A stretch of DNA of 64,000 bases from an uncultured Parvularculaceae bacterium (lineage in GTDB: Bacteria > Pseudomonadota > Alphaproteobacteria > Caulobacterales > Parvularculaceae), in assembly GCA_947259375.1 (NCBI GenBank), contig CAMYLZ010000016.1, forward strand, positions 20,444 through 84,443. The letters run 5' to 3'. Of the stretch, positions 54,888 to 64,000 are shown in pieces (the stretch's first letter is position 1; each line of letters starts with the position of its first letter). The notes beneath the pieces are model-generated. The model did no database searches and was not told where the DNA came from. It saw nothing but the letters and a program-made list of their open reading frames with translations. The position numbers and the translations under genes were made by a program.

Positions 54888-54922
54888 TTCCGTCATCCTG
54901 AACACGCGTCAGGATGACGGAA
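54888..54922. repeat. REP-like extragenic palindrome
   Basis: TTCCGTCATCCTGA (54888-54901) is the exact reverse complement of TCAGGATGACGGAA (54909-54922), a 14-bp stem with a 7-nt loop and no T-run. A second hairpin CCCGGC/GCCGGG follows at 54935-54951. The CGTCATCCTGA core is a well-known dispersed palindrome type in alphaproteobacteria. It lies between the TonB receptor and glpK. Confidence 0.7.
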
Positions 54923-55014
54923 ACGCGACGCAATCCCGGCTGTAAGCCGGGGGTTATCGACGGCGCCGGATCGGGGTAAGCTCCGCGCTCCACGGGGGGA
55001 CGGAGAACGCAGGC

Positions 55015-56502
55015 ATGACCGAATTCGAAGCCCCTTTCATTCTCGCCATCGACCAAGGCACGACATCTTCGCGCGCCATGGTCTTTGATCAGGCCGGCCG
55101 GGTCGTCGCTTCGGCGCAGGAAGAGTTTCCCCAGCATTATCCAGCAGACGGATGGGTTGAACACGACCCGGAAGACATCTGGAACACTACCCTTGCAACC
55201 GCCCGCGCCGCATTCGCCGAGGCGGAACAAAGCGGCGAGGTCGGCGCGATCGGCCTCACCAATCAGCGCGAGACGACGATCATCTGGGAGCGGGAAAGCG
55301 GCGCGCCGGTCCATAACGCGATTGTCTGGCAGGACCGCCGCACGGCGGAGGCTTGTGCGCAATTGCGCGAGGCCGGATTCGAGCCGGAGGTCAGCGCGCG
55401 CACCGGCCTTGTCCTCGATCCTTATTTTTCCGCCGCCAAGGCTGCGTGGATTCTGGATGAAGTCGACGGCGCCCGCGCCCGAGCGCAAAGCGGCGCCCTT
55501 GCCCTCGGCACGGTCGATACGTTTCTCATCTGGCGGCTGACCGGCGGCAAGCGCCACCTCACCGACGCGACCAACGCCAGCCGGACCAGCCTTTTCAACA
55601 TTCGCACGCATTGCTGGGATGACGCCCTGCTCGAACGCTTCGGCGTGCCGCGCCAAATCCTGCCCGAGGTGCTCGATTGCGCGGCTGATTTTGGCGAGAC
55701 CGACCCGGAGATTTTCGGCCGGCCCATTCCCATTTGCGGCGTCGCCGGCGACCAACAGGCGGCGGCCATCGGCCAGGCCTGTTTCAACCCCGGCGATATC
55801 AAGAGCACCTATGGCACCGGCTGTTTCGTTCTCGTGCATACGGGAAGCGAGATCGTCGCTTCAGAAAACAAAATGCTCTCGACCATCGCCTATCGCCTCA
55901 ATGGCGAGACATCCTATGCGCTTGAAGGCTCGATCTTCATCGCCGGCGCGGCGATCCAGTGGCTGCGCGATGAACTCAAGATTATCAATTCCGCCGCGGA
56001 AACCAGCGAACTGGCCGAAAGCATTGATGATAATGGCGGGGTTTATCTAGTCCCGGCGTTCACCGGCCTCGGCGCGCCGCATTGGGCGCCGGATGCGCGC
56101 GGGCTGCTTTGCGGGCTCACGCGCGGCGCCGGCCGCGCGCATATCACCCGCGCCGCGCTGGAAAGCGTCGCCTATCAGACAGCGGACCTGATGAGCGCAA
56201 TCGCCAAGGACGGCGCGGCGGCCAAGACCCTCCGCGTCGATGGCGGCATGGTCGCCAATGACTGGACCATGCAATTCCTCGCAGACATTCTCGGCCTGCC
56301 CGTAGAACGCCCGCAAGTGCTCGAAACAACCGCGCTCGGCGCGGCTTATCTCGCGGGACTTCACGCGGGATACTTTCATGGTACGGATGATATCGCCGAA
56401 CGCTGGCGGCTCGATGCGCGCTTTCAGCCGGCAATGTCTGCGGGCGAGCGCGGCAAATATCTTGACGGCTGGGCCGATGCGCTGCGGCGTACGCTGGTCT
56501 GA
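55015..56502 (+). CDS. glpK: Glycerol kinase
   Basis: Encodes 495 residues. It phosphorylates glycerol to sn-glycerol 3-phosphate. [40 protein letters not shown] and [19 protein letters not shown] blocks are conserved FGGY-kinase motifs. GGAG precedes the start. No glpF or glpD is nearby. Convergent with selD over a 13-nt gap. Confidence 0.97.
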   Translation: MTEFEAPFILAIDQGTTSSRAMVFDQAGRVVASAQEEFPQHYPADGWVEHDPEDIWNTTLATARAAFAEAEQSGEVGAIGLTNQRETTIIWERESGAPVHNAIVWQDRRTAEACAQLREAGFEPEVSARTGLVLDPYFSAAKAAWILDEVDGARARAQSGALALGTVDTFLIWRLTGGKRHLTDATNASRTSLFNIRTHCWDDALLERFGVPRQILPEVLDCAADFGETDPEIFGRPIPICGVAGDQQAAAIGQACFNPGDIKSTYGTGCFVLVHTGSEIVASENKMLSTIAYRLNGETSYALEGSIFIAGAAIQWLRDELKIINSAAETSELAESIDDNGGVYLVPAFTGLGAPHWAPDARGLLCGLTRGAGRAHITRAALESVAYQTADLMSAIAKDGAAAKTLRVDGGMVANDWTMQFLADILGLPVERPQVLETTALGAAYLAGLHAGYFHGTDDIAERWRLDARFQPAMSAGERGKYLDGWADALRRTLV

Positions 56503-56515
56503 CGCGCTTCCTGGC

Positions 56516-57577
56516 CTAGGCGGACAATTTGATCACCGGGGCGCTCTCGGTCATCTCGCCGATCACTGCCGCCGCATCATGACCATGCTTGCGAAACGCC
56601 GCGAGGACCGCATCGACGCTATCGGGCGCGCAAGCTACGAGCAGGCCGCCGGAAGTTTGCGGGTCGGTCAGAAGATCGCGCGACGCATCCGGCCAGTCAG
56701 CTGGCGATTCGACACGGCCTGCGAGCGAGCGCCAGTTGCGGGCGCTGGCGCCGGTCTTGACGCCATCGGCCAGAAGCGCGCGCGCCAGCGCAAATGACGG
56801 CACGGCGCCTTCATTGACGACAGCGCCGGCGCCGCTCGCCACACACATTTCCGACAAATGCCCCAACAGGCCGAAACCGGTCACATCGGTCACCGCGTGA
56901 ACGCCTTCGATTTTTACAAAGTCCGCACCCGGACGATTTAGCAATGTCGTTGCCGCCAGCATCGCGTCATAGCCGTCCGCACTGAGAAGGCCCTGTTTCA
57001 GCGCCGCGGAAAACACCCCGACGCCGAGCGGCTTGCCGAGGATCAGGGCGTCGCCCGGCCGCGCGCCCGCATTGCGCAGGATCCTGTCCGGATGGGCGAG
57101 CCCCAGCGCGACGAGGCCATAGATCGGCTCGGCGGAATCGATCGTATGACCGCCGGCGACCGGCGCGCCCGCGGCTTCGGCAACGCAGCGCCCGCCATCA
57201 AGAATGCGCGCGATGGTCGCCGTCGACATTTTGCCGACCGGCATGCCGACAATGGCGAGACTGAAGATCGGCCGCCCGCCCATGGCGTAGACGTCGGAAA
57301 TGGCGTTGGTCGCGGCGATCCGTCCGAAATCGTAAGGATCATCAACAATCGGCATGAAAAAATCGGTGGTCGCGATCAGCGCCGCATCGTCGGAAATGCG
57401 ATAGACCGCGGCGTCGTCGCTGGTCGCCGCATCGACCATGAGGGCGGCATGCGCCGCGCCGGCGGGCGAAGATGCGAGAATCTCGCGCAACACATCGGGG
57501 GCAATCTTGCACCCGCAGCCCCCGCCATGGGCAAGCGATGTCAGGCGCGGTTCGGAGGGGGCGTGAATATCAGTCAA
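56516..57577 (-). CDS. selD: Selenide, water dikinase (TTG start)
   Basis: Encodes 353 residues. It makes selenophosphate from selenide and ATP. The active-site loop HGGGCGCKIAP (17-27) carries Cys, not selenocysteine. The start codon is TTG at 57577. Divergent from mnmH, which uses selenophosphate. No selA or selB is visible, so the pathway here serves tRNA 2-selenouridine at least. Confidence 0.95.
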   Translation of the reverse strand: MTDIHAPSEPRLTSLAHGGGCGCKIAPDVLREILASSPAGAAHAALMVDAATSDDAAVYRISDDAALIATTDFFMPIVDDPYDFGRIAATNAISDVYAMGGRPIFSLAIVGMPVGKMSTATIARILDGGRCVAEAAGAPVAGGHTIDSAEPIYGLVALGLAHPDRILRNAGARPGDALILGKPLGVGVFSAALKQGLLSADGYDAMLAATTLLNRPGADFVKIEGVHAVTDVTGFGLLGHLSEMCVASGAGAVVNEGAVPSFALARALLADGVKTGASARNWRSLAGRVESPADWPDASRDLLTDPQTSGGLLVACAPDSVDAVLAAFRKHGHDAAAVIGEMTESAPVIKLSA

Positions 57578-57665
57578 AACGGTCTATTTCCTAGCCTTGC
57601 AGTCCGTGCGGGACTATCTAGAACAGATTTTCCCCGACGCAAGCAAGCAGGTTCAAAACCGTCCC

Positions 57666-58742
57666 ATGATGATCGAGGAAGTCGGCGATACGGAGATGGC
57701 GACGCTCAAGCGGTTCGACGCGATCATCGATGTGCGCGCGCCGGACGAGTTCGCCGAAGATCACATTCCGGGCGCAATCAACCTGCCGGTCCTGACCGAT
57801 GCCGAACGCGCCGAAATCGGGACGGTCTACAAACAACAATCACAATTTCGCGCCCGCCGCATCGGCGCGGCCTATGTGGCCTGCAATGTCGCCAGACATC
57901 TGGAAACAGCGCTGGCGGACAAGCCGGCGGATTTCCATCCGCTTGTACAGTGCTGGCGGGGCGGCATGCGCTCCAACGCCATGGCGACGATCCTGTCGCA
58001 AGTGGGTTGGCGCACGGGCGTTTTGAAAGGCGGTTACAAGACATGGCGGCGCGCGGTTGCCGGCGCAATGCGCACGGAGGACGGCCCGCCGCTCAATCTC
58101 GTTCTTCTCGACGGCCAGACCGGCACGGCGAAATCCGACATTTTGCGATTGCTCGCCAGGCGCGGCGTACAGACCATCGACCTCGAAGCGCTGGCCAATC
58201 ATCGTGGGTCGGTGTTCGGCCATGTCGGCGCGCAACCATCGCAAAAGCTGTTTGAATCGCACCTGTTTGAGACGCTTCGCCGGCTCGATCCGGCCCGGCC
58301 GATCCTGGTTGAAGCGGAATCAAACCGCATCGGCCGATGCGAAGTGCCAATGCGGCTGTGGTCGGCGATGCGCCGCGCGCCGCGCCTTGGCGTTTCTGCG
58401 CCCGTCGCAGCGCGCGCCGATTATCTGTTGCAAACCTATGCGGAAATAACGGAAGACGGCGCGCGGATATACGACGCGATTGACCGCCTCACGCCCTTCC
58501 ATCCGAAAGAAACAATCGCGCAATGGCGCGTCTGGGCCAAAGAGCGCGCCTATCGCCCGCTCGCCGAGGCGCTGATGCGCGAGCATTACGACCCGCTTTA
58601 TGATCGCAGCCGTAAAAGGCACGCCGGCGACGCACGCCCGCCGCTGATGATCGACGAGTTTGGCAACGCGACATTGGAGGCGGTTGCGGATGAGATCGTT
58701 TCCGCCCTAAAGGACTATGAAAACCAAGGAATTTACGCATGA
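57666..58742 (+). CDS. mnmH: tRNA 2-selenouridine synthase
   Basis: Encodes 358 residues from the ATG at 57666 (a TTG at 57597 would add 23 residues). Rhodanese domain with catalytic Cys96 (VQCWRGGMRS), then a P-loop domain GQTGTAKS (150-157). It replaces sulfur by selenium in 2-thiouridine at wobble position 34. Divergent from selD and coupled to the SDR gene by ATGA overlap. Confidence 0.94.
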   Translation: MMIEEVGDTEMATLKRFDAIIDVRAPDEFAEDHIPGAINLPVLTDAERAEIGTVYKQQSQFRARRIGAAYVACNVARHLETALADKPADFHPLVQCWRGGMRSNAMATILSQVGWRTGVLKGGYKTWRRAVAGAMRTEDGPPLNLVLLDGQTGTAKSDILRLLARRGVQTIDLEALANHRGSVFGHVGAQPSQKLFESHLFETLRRLDPARPILVEAESNRIGRCEVPMRLWSAMRRAPRLGVSAPVAARADYLLQTYAEITEDGARIYDAIDRLTPFHPKETIAQWRVWAKERAYRPLAEALMREHYDPLYDRSRKRHAGDARPPLMIDEFGNATLEAVADEIVSALKDYENQGIYA

Positions 58743-59470
58743 CCGCCCCTGACCTTACCGGCAAAACCGCGCTCGTGACCGGCGCTTCGCGCGGCATTGG
58801 CCGCGCCATCGCCATCGCGCTGGCAAAAGCCGGCGCCCATGTGCTGGCGCTTGCCCGCACCGGCGGCGCACTCGAAGAACTCGACGACGAGATCAAGGCG
58901 GCGGGCGGCACGGCGTCGCTGATCCCCATGGATATTGTCGAGGGCGACGGCATTGAGCGCCTTGCCGGCGCGCTGATGGAGCGCTTCGACGCGCTCGACA
59001 TTCTGGTTCTCAATGCGGCGAGTCTCGGCGAGCTCGCCCCCTTGCCGGATATCGATCCGAAAGTCTGGCGGCACACGCTCGATCTTAATGTCACCGCGAA
59101 TTGGCGGCTGTTGCGCGCGCTCGATCCGATTTTGCGAAAGGCGCCCGACGGCCGCGCCCTGTTCTTGACCTCGAAAGTCGGCGGCGACGTCGCGCGCCCG
59201 TTCTGGGGCGCATACGCGATCTCCAAGGCGGCGCTTGAAATGCTCGCTGAGACCTATGCTGAAGAAATGAAACAAACGTCCATGCGCGTTGCGGTGATCG
59301 ACCCCGGCGCCATGCGCACGGATATGCGCGCGCAAGCCATGCCCGGCGAAGACCCGGCAAGCCTGCCCGCGCCCGAAGAACTCGTGCCGATGGTCTTCGA
59401 CGCGCTGACGCAAGACGATGCCGCCTTTCGCCGTTACGTCTTTCGCGACTGGCGCGCGCAACAGAGCTAG
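58739..59470 (+). CDS. SDR family NAD(P)-dependent oxidoreductase
   Basis: Encodes 243 residues. TGASRGIG cofactor motif (14-21), NAAS, and the YAISK catalytic pair all present. Overlaps mnmH by four nt and der (opposite strand) by four nt. Substrate unknown. A contrast to 11311-12096, where the Tyr/Lys pair is lost. Confidence 0.9.
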   Translation: MTAPDLTGKTALVTGASRGIGRAIAIALAKAGAHVLALARTGGALEELDDEIKAAGGTASLIPMDIVEGDGIERLAGALMERFDALDILVLNAASLGELAPLPDIDPKVWRHTLDLNVTANWRLLRALDPILRKAPDGRALFLTSKVGGDVARPFWGAYAISKAALEMLAETYAEEMKQTSMRVAVIDPGAMRTDMRAQAMPGEDPASLPAPEELVPMVFDALTQDDAAFRRYVFRDWRAQQS

Positions 59471-60843
59471 CGTTTCGCCTTGTCCTTCGCATACGGATTG
59501 TCCGGCTTTTTCAGGATCAGCCGGATCGGCACCGCCTTGATGTCAAAGGCTTCACGAATGCCGTTGACCAGATAACGCCTGTATGACGCCGGCAGGTCTT
59601 CCGCCCGCGTGCACTGCGCGACAAAGGTCGGCGGGCGGGTTTTCGTCTGCGCGATATAGCGGATCTTGATGCGCTGGCCTGACACCGCCGGCGGCGCATG
59701 GCGCGAAAGCGCCTCTTGCAGCCAGTCATTGAGCTCGGAGGTTTTTACCCGCGCATTCCAGTCGACATATGTCTTCGTCACCGACGGCATCAGCCGGCCG
59801 ATGCCTGCCCCGGTCAGCGCCGAAAATGGCGTGATCGGAATATCCGGCGCCTGCGGCAATAGCCGTCCCGCCATTTCGCGAATTTCGCGCATGCGCTTGT
59901 CGCGGTCTTCGATAAGGTCCCATTTATTGACCGCGATAACCAGCGCACGCCCTTCCCGCAAGGCGAGATCCGCAATCTGCAAGTCTTGCTTGTCGAACGG
60001 TCTTTCCGCATCGAGCAACAAGACCACCACTTCCGCGAAACGGATCGCCCGCAAGGCGTCGGCAACCGAGAGCTTTTCGAGCTTTGATTGCACGCGCGCT
60101 TTCTTGCGCATCCCGGCGGTGTCGAACAGTTTCACCGGCCAGTCGCGATCCTTGCCGCGCCAGCGCCATTCAACGGAAATCGAATCCCGCGTGATTCCCG
60201 CTTCCGGCCCGGTCAGCAGCCGGTCCTCGCCGATCAGGCGGTTGACCAGCGTCGACTTGCCGGCATTCGGGCGCCCGACAATGGCGACGCGCAGCGGCTT
60301 TAGCGGGTCGTCCCACGCCGCTTCTTCCTGCGGCTCGTCGTTTTGCATGTCCGACAGATAAGGCTCGATGGCGGCGTAAAGGTCGCCCATGCCCTCGCCA
60401 TGCTCGGCGGAGATGGCGATGGGCTCGCCAACACCCAATCCGAAGGCGTCGTAAAGCCCCGCCTCGCCGGCCACGCCTTCCGCCTTGTTGGCGAGCAGGA
60501 TGACCGGCTTGCCGCTCGCCCGCAGGATCGAGGCGAAGGTCTGGTCAAGCGGCGTTACGCCGGCGCGCGCATCAATGATCAAAAGGCAGACCGCTGCTTC
60601 CCCCACGGCCTGATCGGTCTGCCGGCGCATGCGGCCTTCCAGCGCGGCTTCGGGCGCTTCTTCGAGACCCGGCGTATCGATCGCCGTAAAGGAAAGATCG
60701 CCGAGCTTCGCCTCGCCCTCGCGGCGATCGCGCGTGACGCCCGGCGTATCATCCACCAGCGCCAGCCGCTTGCCGACCAGACGGTTAAATAATGTCGACT
60801 TGCCTACATTGGGCCGGCCGACCAGTGCAATTTTCACTGACAT
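59467..60843 (-). CDS. der: GTPase Der (EngA)
   Basis: Encodes 458 residues with two tandem GTPase domains: [12 protein letters not shown] near 8 and [12 protein letters not shown] near 190, each with NKxD motifs (NKAE and NKWD), and a C-terminal KH-like domain with [10 protein letters not shown]. Essential for 50S ribosome assembly. It is in an operon downstream of bamB. The minus-strand order TPR-bamB-der is conserved in proteobacteria. Confidence 0.97.
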   Translation of the reverse strand: MSVKIALVGRPNVGKSTLFNRLVGKRLALVDDTPGVTRDRREGEAKLGDLSFTAIDTPGLEEAPEAALEGRMRRQTDQAVGEAAVCLLIIDARAGVTPLDQTFASILRASGKPVILLANKAEGVAGEAGLYDAFGLGVGEPIAISAEHGEGMGDLYAAIEPYLSDMQNDEPQEEAAWDDPLKPLRVAIVGRPNAGKSTLVNRLIGEDRLLTGPEAGITRDSISVEWRWRGKDRDWPVKLFDTAGMRKKARVQSKLEKLSVADALRAIRFAEVVVLLLDAERPFDKQDLQIADLALREGRALVIAVNKWDLIEDRDKRMREIREMAGRLLPQAPDIPITPFSALTGAGIGRLMPSVTKTYVDWNARVKTSELNDWLQEALSRHAPPAVSGQRIKIRYIAQTKTRPPTFVAQCTRAEDLPASYRRYLVNGIREAFDIKAVPIRLILKKPDNPYAKDKAKR

Positions 60844-60869
60844 TCATTTTCTTCAAGCCAGGGTCCATG

Positions 60870-62279
60870 TCAGCGCATGGCGATGAGCTTGCCCTCTTCG
60901 GTCAGGACAAAGATCTTCTCGCCGGCGACAATCGGCGCGACGACGGATCCGTCTGCAATTTTTTCCTTTGCAACGACCTCGCCCGTCTGTGGAGAGACCT
61001 TGACGATCTCGCCCAGCGTTGACACCAGGATCAGATGATCGCCGGCGAGCACAGGCCCCGCCCAGGAAATGCGCCCCTTCTTTTTCTTTTCCTTGCGATA
61101 GCGACGCAATTGCGACACCCAAACAACGCCGCCGTCATTGCGCGAAACGCAAACCAGCTCCCCTTCGATCGACACAAGGAAAATGTAATCGCCCGCAACC
61201 CATGGCATTTGCAGGCTGGCGATCTCGCTCTCCCACACCGCTTGGCCGGAGCGAATATCGATGGCGGAAAAACGTCCGCCATGGCTCACCACATATACAA
61301 GGCCGCGATCGATCACCGGACTGCCGGCGATGTCGTTGAGATTGGCGAGCGAGGTCAGCCGCGTCTGCTGGACCAGCGTCGTATCCCAGACCGAGCGGCC
61401 ATTATCCGCCAGGAACGCCACGAGTTCACCGGAGGAGAACGGCGCAACAACAAGATCGCCCGCCGCCGCCGGGCTGGCGGAGGATAAAAAGCGCGCATTT
61501 TCTTCAAAAGACTGGAACGTCCACGCCTTTTCGCCGGTCGCCTGTTCAAGGGCGAGAAACTCATTCGTGTTGGTCGATAAATAGACGCGCCCGCGATAGG
61601 CGGTCGGCGGCGTGCGCACGGGCGCATCCGTCTCCGTGCGCCAGATTTCCTCACCGGTCAGCGCGTCCAGCGCCGCAGCAAAACCAAATCCCGACGTTAC
61701 AAAGACGCGGCCCTGATCATAGGCGACGCCGCCGCCAAAACCGATTTGCGCCGGGTTCGGCCCGCGAAACAGCTCGCGAATACGAAAACGCTGATCGATT
61801 TCCGGCGTCAGCTCGGTGCGCCAGACAAGATCGCCTGTGTCGGCGTCAAAGGATGACACTTGCGCGGCCGCATCGACGACGAAGACCCGGTTATCGACCA
61901 CGATGGGCGGCGATGTCAGCCGGGCGCGGCGCGCGGACGCGTCGCCCACATCGGATTTCCAGACCGTTTTGAAATTCAATGGCGCGCTCAGATGGTGCAG
62001 CGTGTGATCCGCCTCGCCGCCGGGCTGCGTCCAGGACGAATTGACATAAGGCGGCGGCACTTCGACGCTCGCCCCTGCATAACGCGGGTCGGCTTTCAGC
62101 TCGGTCTCGAGCGCAAGGATCGAGATGCGATCGTCGTCTTCCGGCGCGGCGCCTTCTGAATCGTCGTCATCGCCGCCGCCAAACAGACCCGAAACCGGAT
62201 TGGAGCTGCAAGCCGTCAGCGAAAATACAGCCAATGCCAGCAACAGGATCTGGCGGGGCGAAAGGGTCGCAGCTGTCAT
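60870..62279 (-). CDS. bamB: Outer membrane assembly lipoprotein BamB
   Basis: Encodes 469 residues. Signal peptide with lipobox LTAC (Cys24; ALAVFSLTACSSN). An eight-bladed PQQ-type beta-propeller follows: VFVDAAAQVSSFDADTGDLVWRTEL, VFVTSGFGFAAALDALTGEEIWRTE, VYVVSHGGRFSAIDIRSGQAVWESEI and so on. A charged Asp/Glu linker (GGGDDDDSEGAAPEDDD) follows the lipid anchor. It scaffolds beta-barrel insertion by BamA. It starts three nt after the TPR gene's stop. Confidence 0.95.
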   Translation of the reverse strand: MTAATLSPRQILLLALAVFSLTACSSNPVSGLFGGGDDDDSEGAAPEDDDRISILALETELKADPRYAGASVEVPPPYVNSSWTQPGGEADHTLHHLSAPLNFKTVWKSDVGDASARRARLTSPPIVVDNRVFVVDAAAQVSSFDADTGDLVWRTELTPEIDQRFRIRELFRGPNPAQIGFGGGVAYDQGRVFVTSGFGFAAALDALTGEEIWRTETDAPVRTPPTAYRGRVYLSTNTNEFLALEQATGEKAWTFQSFEENARFLSSASPAAAGDLVVAPFSSGELVAFLADNGRSVWDTTLVQQTRLTSLANLNDIAGSPVIDRGLVYVVSHGGRFSAIDIRSGQAVWESEIASLQMPWVAGDYIFLVSIEGELVCVSRNDGGVVWVSQLRRYRKEKKKKGRISWAGPVLAGDHLILVSTLGEIVKVSPQTGEVVAKEKIADGSVVAPIVAGEKIFVLTEEGKLIAMR

Positions 62280-62282
62280 AAA

Positions 62283-63119
62283 TTACTCTTCGTGATCGTG
62301 ACCGTCATGGTCATCGTTTTCATCCGTCGGGGCCGCATCCTGACCCGACGGGCCCGCTTCTTCAAGCAGCGGTTCGAGCGTATCTGCAATCGCGCTTTCA
62401 TCTGCAGCGGGTGCGCCGATGCTCTCCAGCAAATCCTCAACGCGGACTTCGCCTGAAATATTGACCCCCGCCTTGGCGGCGGCGGCGAGCGCTGCAAATT
62501 CCTCGGCGCGGTCCCTGACGCCTTGCGGCGCGGCGATATCGATCGACAACATCCGAAATGTAGCGACCGCCGTTTCATAATCCTCAACGCCCAATGCGGC
62601 GAGCCCGAGCACTTCTTTCGCGTAATAGCTGAAGGGCCCTTCGCTCTCCGCAAGGCCGCCAAGCTCGGCGATCACCGCATCGCGGCCGTCCGCCAGCGAA
62701 AGATAGGCGGCGCGAAGCCGCGCCAATTGGCGAACGCGGCTCGGCGCGTCGCCATTGGCGAGTTCGCGATAAATACCAATCGCTTTCAGCCGCTCGCCGC
62801 CCGCCGCAAAAGAGGCTGCGCGCTGCAACCGGGCAAGCGCGCCGTAACCGCCATTATCAGCGGCAACGGAGTCAAGCGCGGTGCGGCCCGCATCGCGATC
62901 TTCAGCCAGCCTTTCAATGGCGTCGCCGTATTCAAGCGCCGCCTTTTCCGCCGCGCCCGTCTGCATATGGGTCCAGACCTGCCAGCCGGTGACCCCCGCG
63001 ACAATAGCGATCGCGGCGGCGATCACTTTCGGCCCGTGTTCGCGAAATTGCGCCCATTGCCGCTCTTCGGCGAGATCCTGGTCGACTTCTCTTAATACGC
63101 TGTCTTCTTCGTTCGCCAC
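62283..63119 (-). CDS. YfgM-like tetratricopeptide protein
   Basis: Encodes 278 residues from a GTG with AGGAAG upstream. A single membrane helix at about 28-47 (KVIAAAIAIVAGVTGWQVW) anchors a periplasmic TPR domain (TPR_21: ALARLQRAASFAAGGERLKAIGIYRELA). It is the usual partner of BamB in this operon and links to the SecYEG translocon in E. coli (YfgM). A charged His/Asp tail (ENDDHDGHDHEE) ends it. Confidence 0.85.
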   Translation of the reverse strand: MANEEDSVLREVDQDLAEERQWAQFREHGPKVIAAAIAIVAGVTGWQVWTHMQTGAAEKAALEYGDAIERLAEDRDAGRTALDSVAADNGGYGALARLQRAASFAAGGERLKAIGIYRELANGDAPSRVRQLARLRAAYLSLADGRDAVIAELGGLAESEGPFSYYAKEVLGLAALGVEDYETAVATFRMLSIDIAAPQGVRDRAEEFAALAAAAKAGVNISGEVRVEDLLESIGAPAADESAIADTLEPLLEEAGPSGQDAAPTDENDDHDGHDHEE

Positions 63120-63313
63120 GGGGCGCTTCCTGCATGCTGGTTTGTGTAAGGCCGGCAGGTTCTAACGGCCTTTGCGCCAAGGCGCAACGCAGCGCGCACG
63201 GGGGCGCGCAGAGGCGCGAATGGGCGCGTGCCAGTCCGGTGTGGGGGATGGTGGAGACAGCGACGGCGCGATCACGCCGCCTGCATGTCCTGGCGGCGGC
63301 CCGTGCGTCCGGC

Positions 63314-64000
63314 CTAATGCAGTCCGCCAAGAAATACGTGCTGCTGGAAAGCCTGTGTCGCCATATTCGTCGCCCGGTTCAGGCTCATCTGGTAGCCGAA
63401 ATTGGTCACCTCGATATTCACCGTCACCTGGGTCGTGATCATCTGGTTATTGAGCGAGTTATTCAGCACGGTCAGCAATCCTTGCGGGCCGAGTTCCTGC
63501 AGCACTTCAGGTTCAGGCAATTCGGTCATGGTAAATGCCATGCCCGGGCTTTCTTCAGCACCGCCTTGCGCTTCGGCTTCGCTGGCGGCGGCCGGCGTCG
63601 CGGTCTGCGCAGACGCGGGCTCAGGCGCGGGTTGAGGCGCTGGTTGAGACTGGGGATCGGCTGACGGCGCTGGCGCCTCACTGGTTGCAGTCGCGTTATT
63701 GTTGCTGGCATTCATGTTTGTGCCTTGTGCGGAAGGCGCATCATTGCCGCCCGAAGCGGGCGCTTCCGGCGCCGGAGTCGTTGCTGGCGATGGAGACGCG
63801 GGCGGCGGCGATGCGTCTGGTTGCGGCGCGGGCGCCGCGCTGTTTGAAGCGGTTTCAGCCGGCGCATCGCTGGAAGGCGGCGCGCTAGCCGGCGTCGGAG
63901 CGGGCTGAGACGCCGGATTCGATGTCGGCGCCGGGGCGGGCTCCGGAGTGGGCTCCGGAGTGGGCGGCGCGCCCGCCGCGCCAGCATCCGGGGCCGGCGC
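63314..64000 (-). CDS. Partial Pro/Ala-rich protein, 5' end outside window
   Basis: The minus-strand frame is open without a stop from 64000 down to 63314 (228 residues). The first 175 are low-complexity Pro/Ala/Ser/Glu, including a doubled ACTCCGGAGCCC unit that encodes TPEP. The last 65 residues (PGMAFTMTELPEPEVLQELGPQG and LLTVLNNSLNNQMITTQVTVNIEVTNFGYQMSLNRAT) form a folded-looking end. An internal ATG at 63715 would give a 133-residue form, but the upstream codons continue in the same style. I see only vague likeness of the end to R-body (RebB) proteins and claim no family. Confidence 0.65.
   Translation of the reverse strand, partial: APAPDAGAAGAPPTPEPTPEPAPAPTSNPASQPAPTPASAPPSSDAPAETASNSAAPAPQPDASPPPASPSPATTPAPEAPASGGNDAPSAQGTNMNASNNNATATSEAPAPSADPQSQPAPQPAPEPASAQTATPAAASEAEAQGGAEESPGMAFTMTELPEPEVLQELGPQGLLTVLNNSLNNQMITTQVTVNIEVTNFGYQMSLNRATNMATQAFQQHVFLGGLH

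Noticed and set aside
1..64000. tRNA, rRNA, CRISPR arrays, insertion sequences and prophage genes
   Set aside because: No conserved tRNA arm, regular repeat-spacer pattern, transposase or phage structural gene was seen anywhere.

Overview
The window is GC-rich, densely coded chromosomal DNA from an alphaproteobacterium. Several proteins belong to families largely confined to that class and its cell-cycle network: RcdA (DUF1465), TrcR (DUF1013), GapR (DUF2312), a TacA-like sigma-54 activator, COQ9, DUF1192, DUF465/YdcH and TIGR02444. Zinc-free forms of ribosomal proteins L31 and L36 and the pntAA/pntAB/pntB split of transhydrogenase also fit. The mixture points to the Caulobacterales/Maricaulales/Parvularculales side of the class; genus cannot be fixed from sequence reading alone.

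Layout. 0-5 kb: rpmE, rcdA, two unknown multi-pass membrane proteins and trmFO. 5-14 kb: a TetR regulator with a palindromic operator, pirin, small proteins, quinone oxidoreductase, trcR, a monooxygenase-like gene coupled to a WYL regulator with a 22-bp dyad, an SDR that lacks its catalytic Tyr and Lys, then ubiX and neighbours. 14-21 kb: a diguanylate cyclase, a structured RNA resembling 6S RNA ahead of purE, and purE-purK with a duplicated purK start between them. Three TadG/TadE-type genes, COQ9 and rpsU follow. 21-29 kb: an entericidin-like peptide, a MipA-type porin, a lipoprotein methyltransferase, the pnt transhydrogenase operon and an alpha/beta hydrolase. 29-35 kb: the TacA-like activator, an FkbM methyltransferase, gapR, a TPR protein, rpmJ and an ArsR-desaturase pair.

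35-42 kb: two of the four ligase-associated DNA-repair genes (pdeM and an Lhr-type helicase), a small secreted protein, and an ArsR-carbonic anhydrase-SulP operon behind a perfect 42-bp palindrome. 42-45 kb: a PuuD-like membrane protein, a small mer-like island (merR divergent from merT-like, GDCCVxC and membrane genes, without merA), and a DUF2807 protein. 45-50 kb: histidine catabolism hutI-hutH-(AT-rich Cys-rich small ORF)-hutU. 50-55 kb: a diacylglycerol kinase overlapping a Tam41-like candidate phosphatidate cytidylyltransferase, then a TonB receptor. 55-64 kb: glpK, divergent selD and mnmH (tRNA 2-selenouridine), an SDR, and the der-bamB-TPR operon. The last gene is a Pro/Ala-rich protein that runs off the window end.

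Functional themes are housekeeping (translation, tRNA modification, purines, ubiquinone, outer-membrane assembly), cell-cycle and developmental regulators, and small regulator-plus-target modules whose operators can be read directly. No tRNA, rRNA, CRISPR array, insertion sequence or prophage was recognised.
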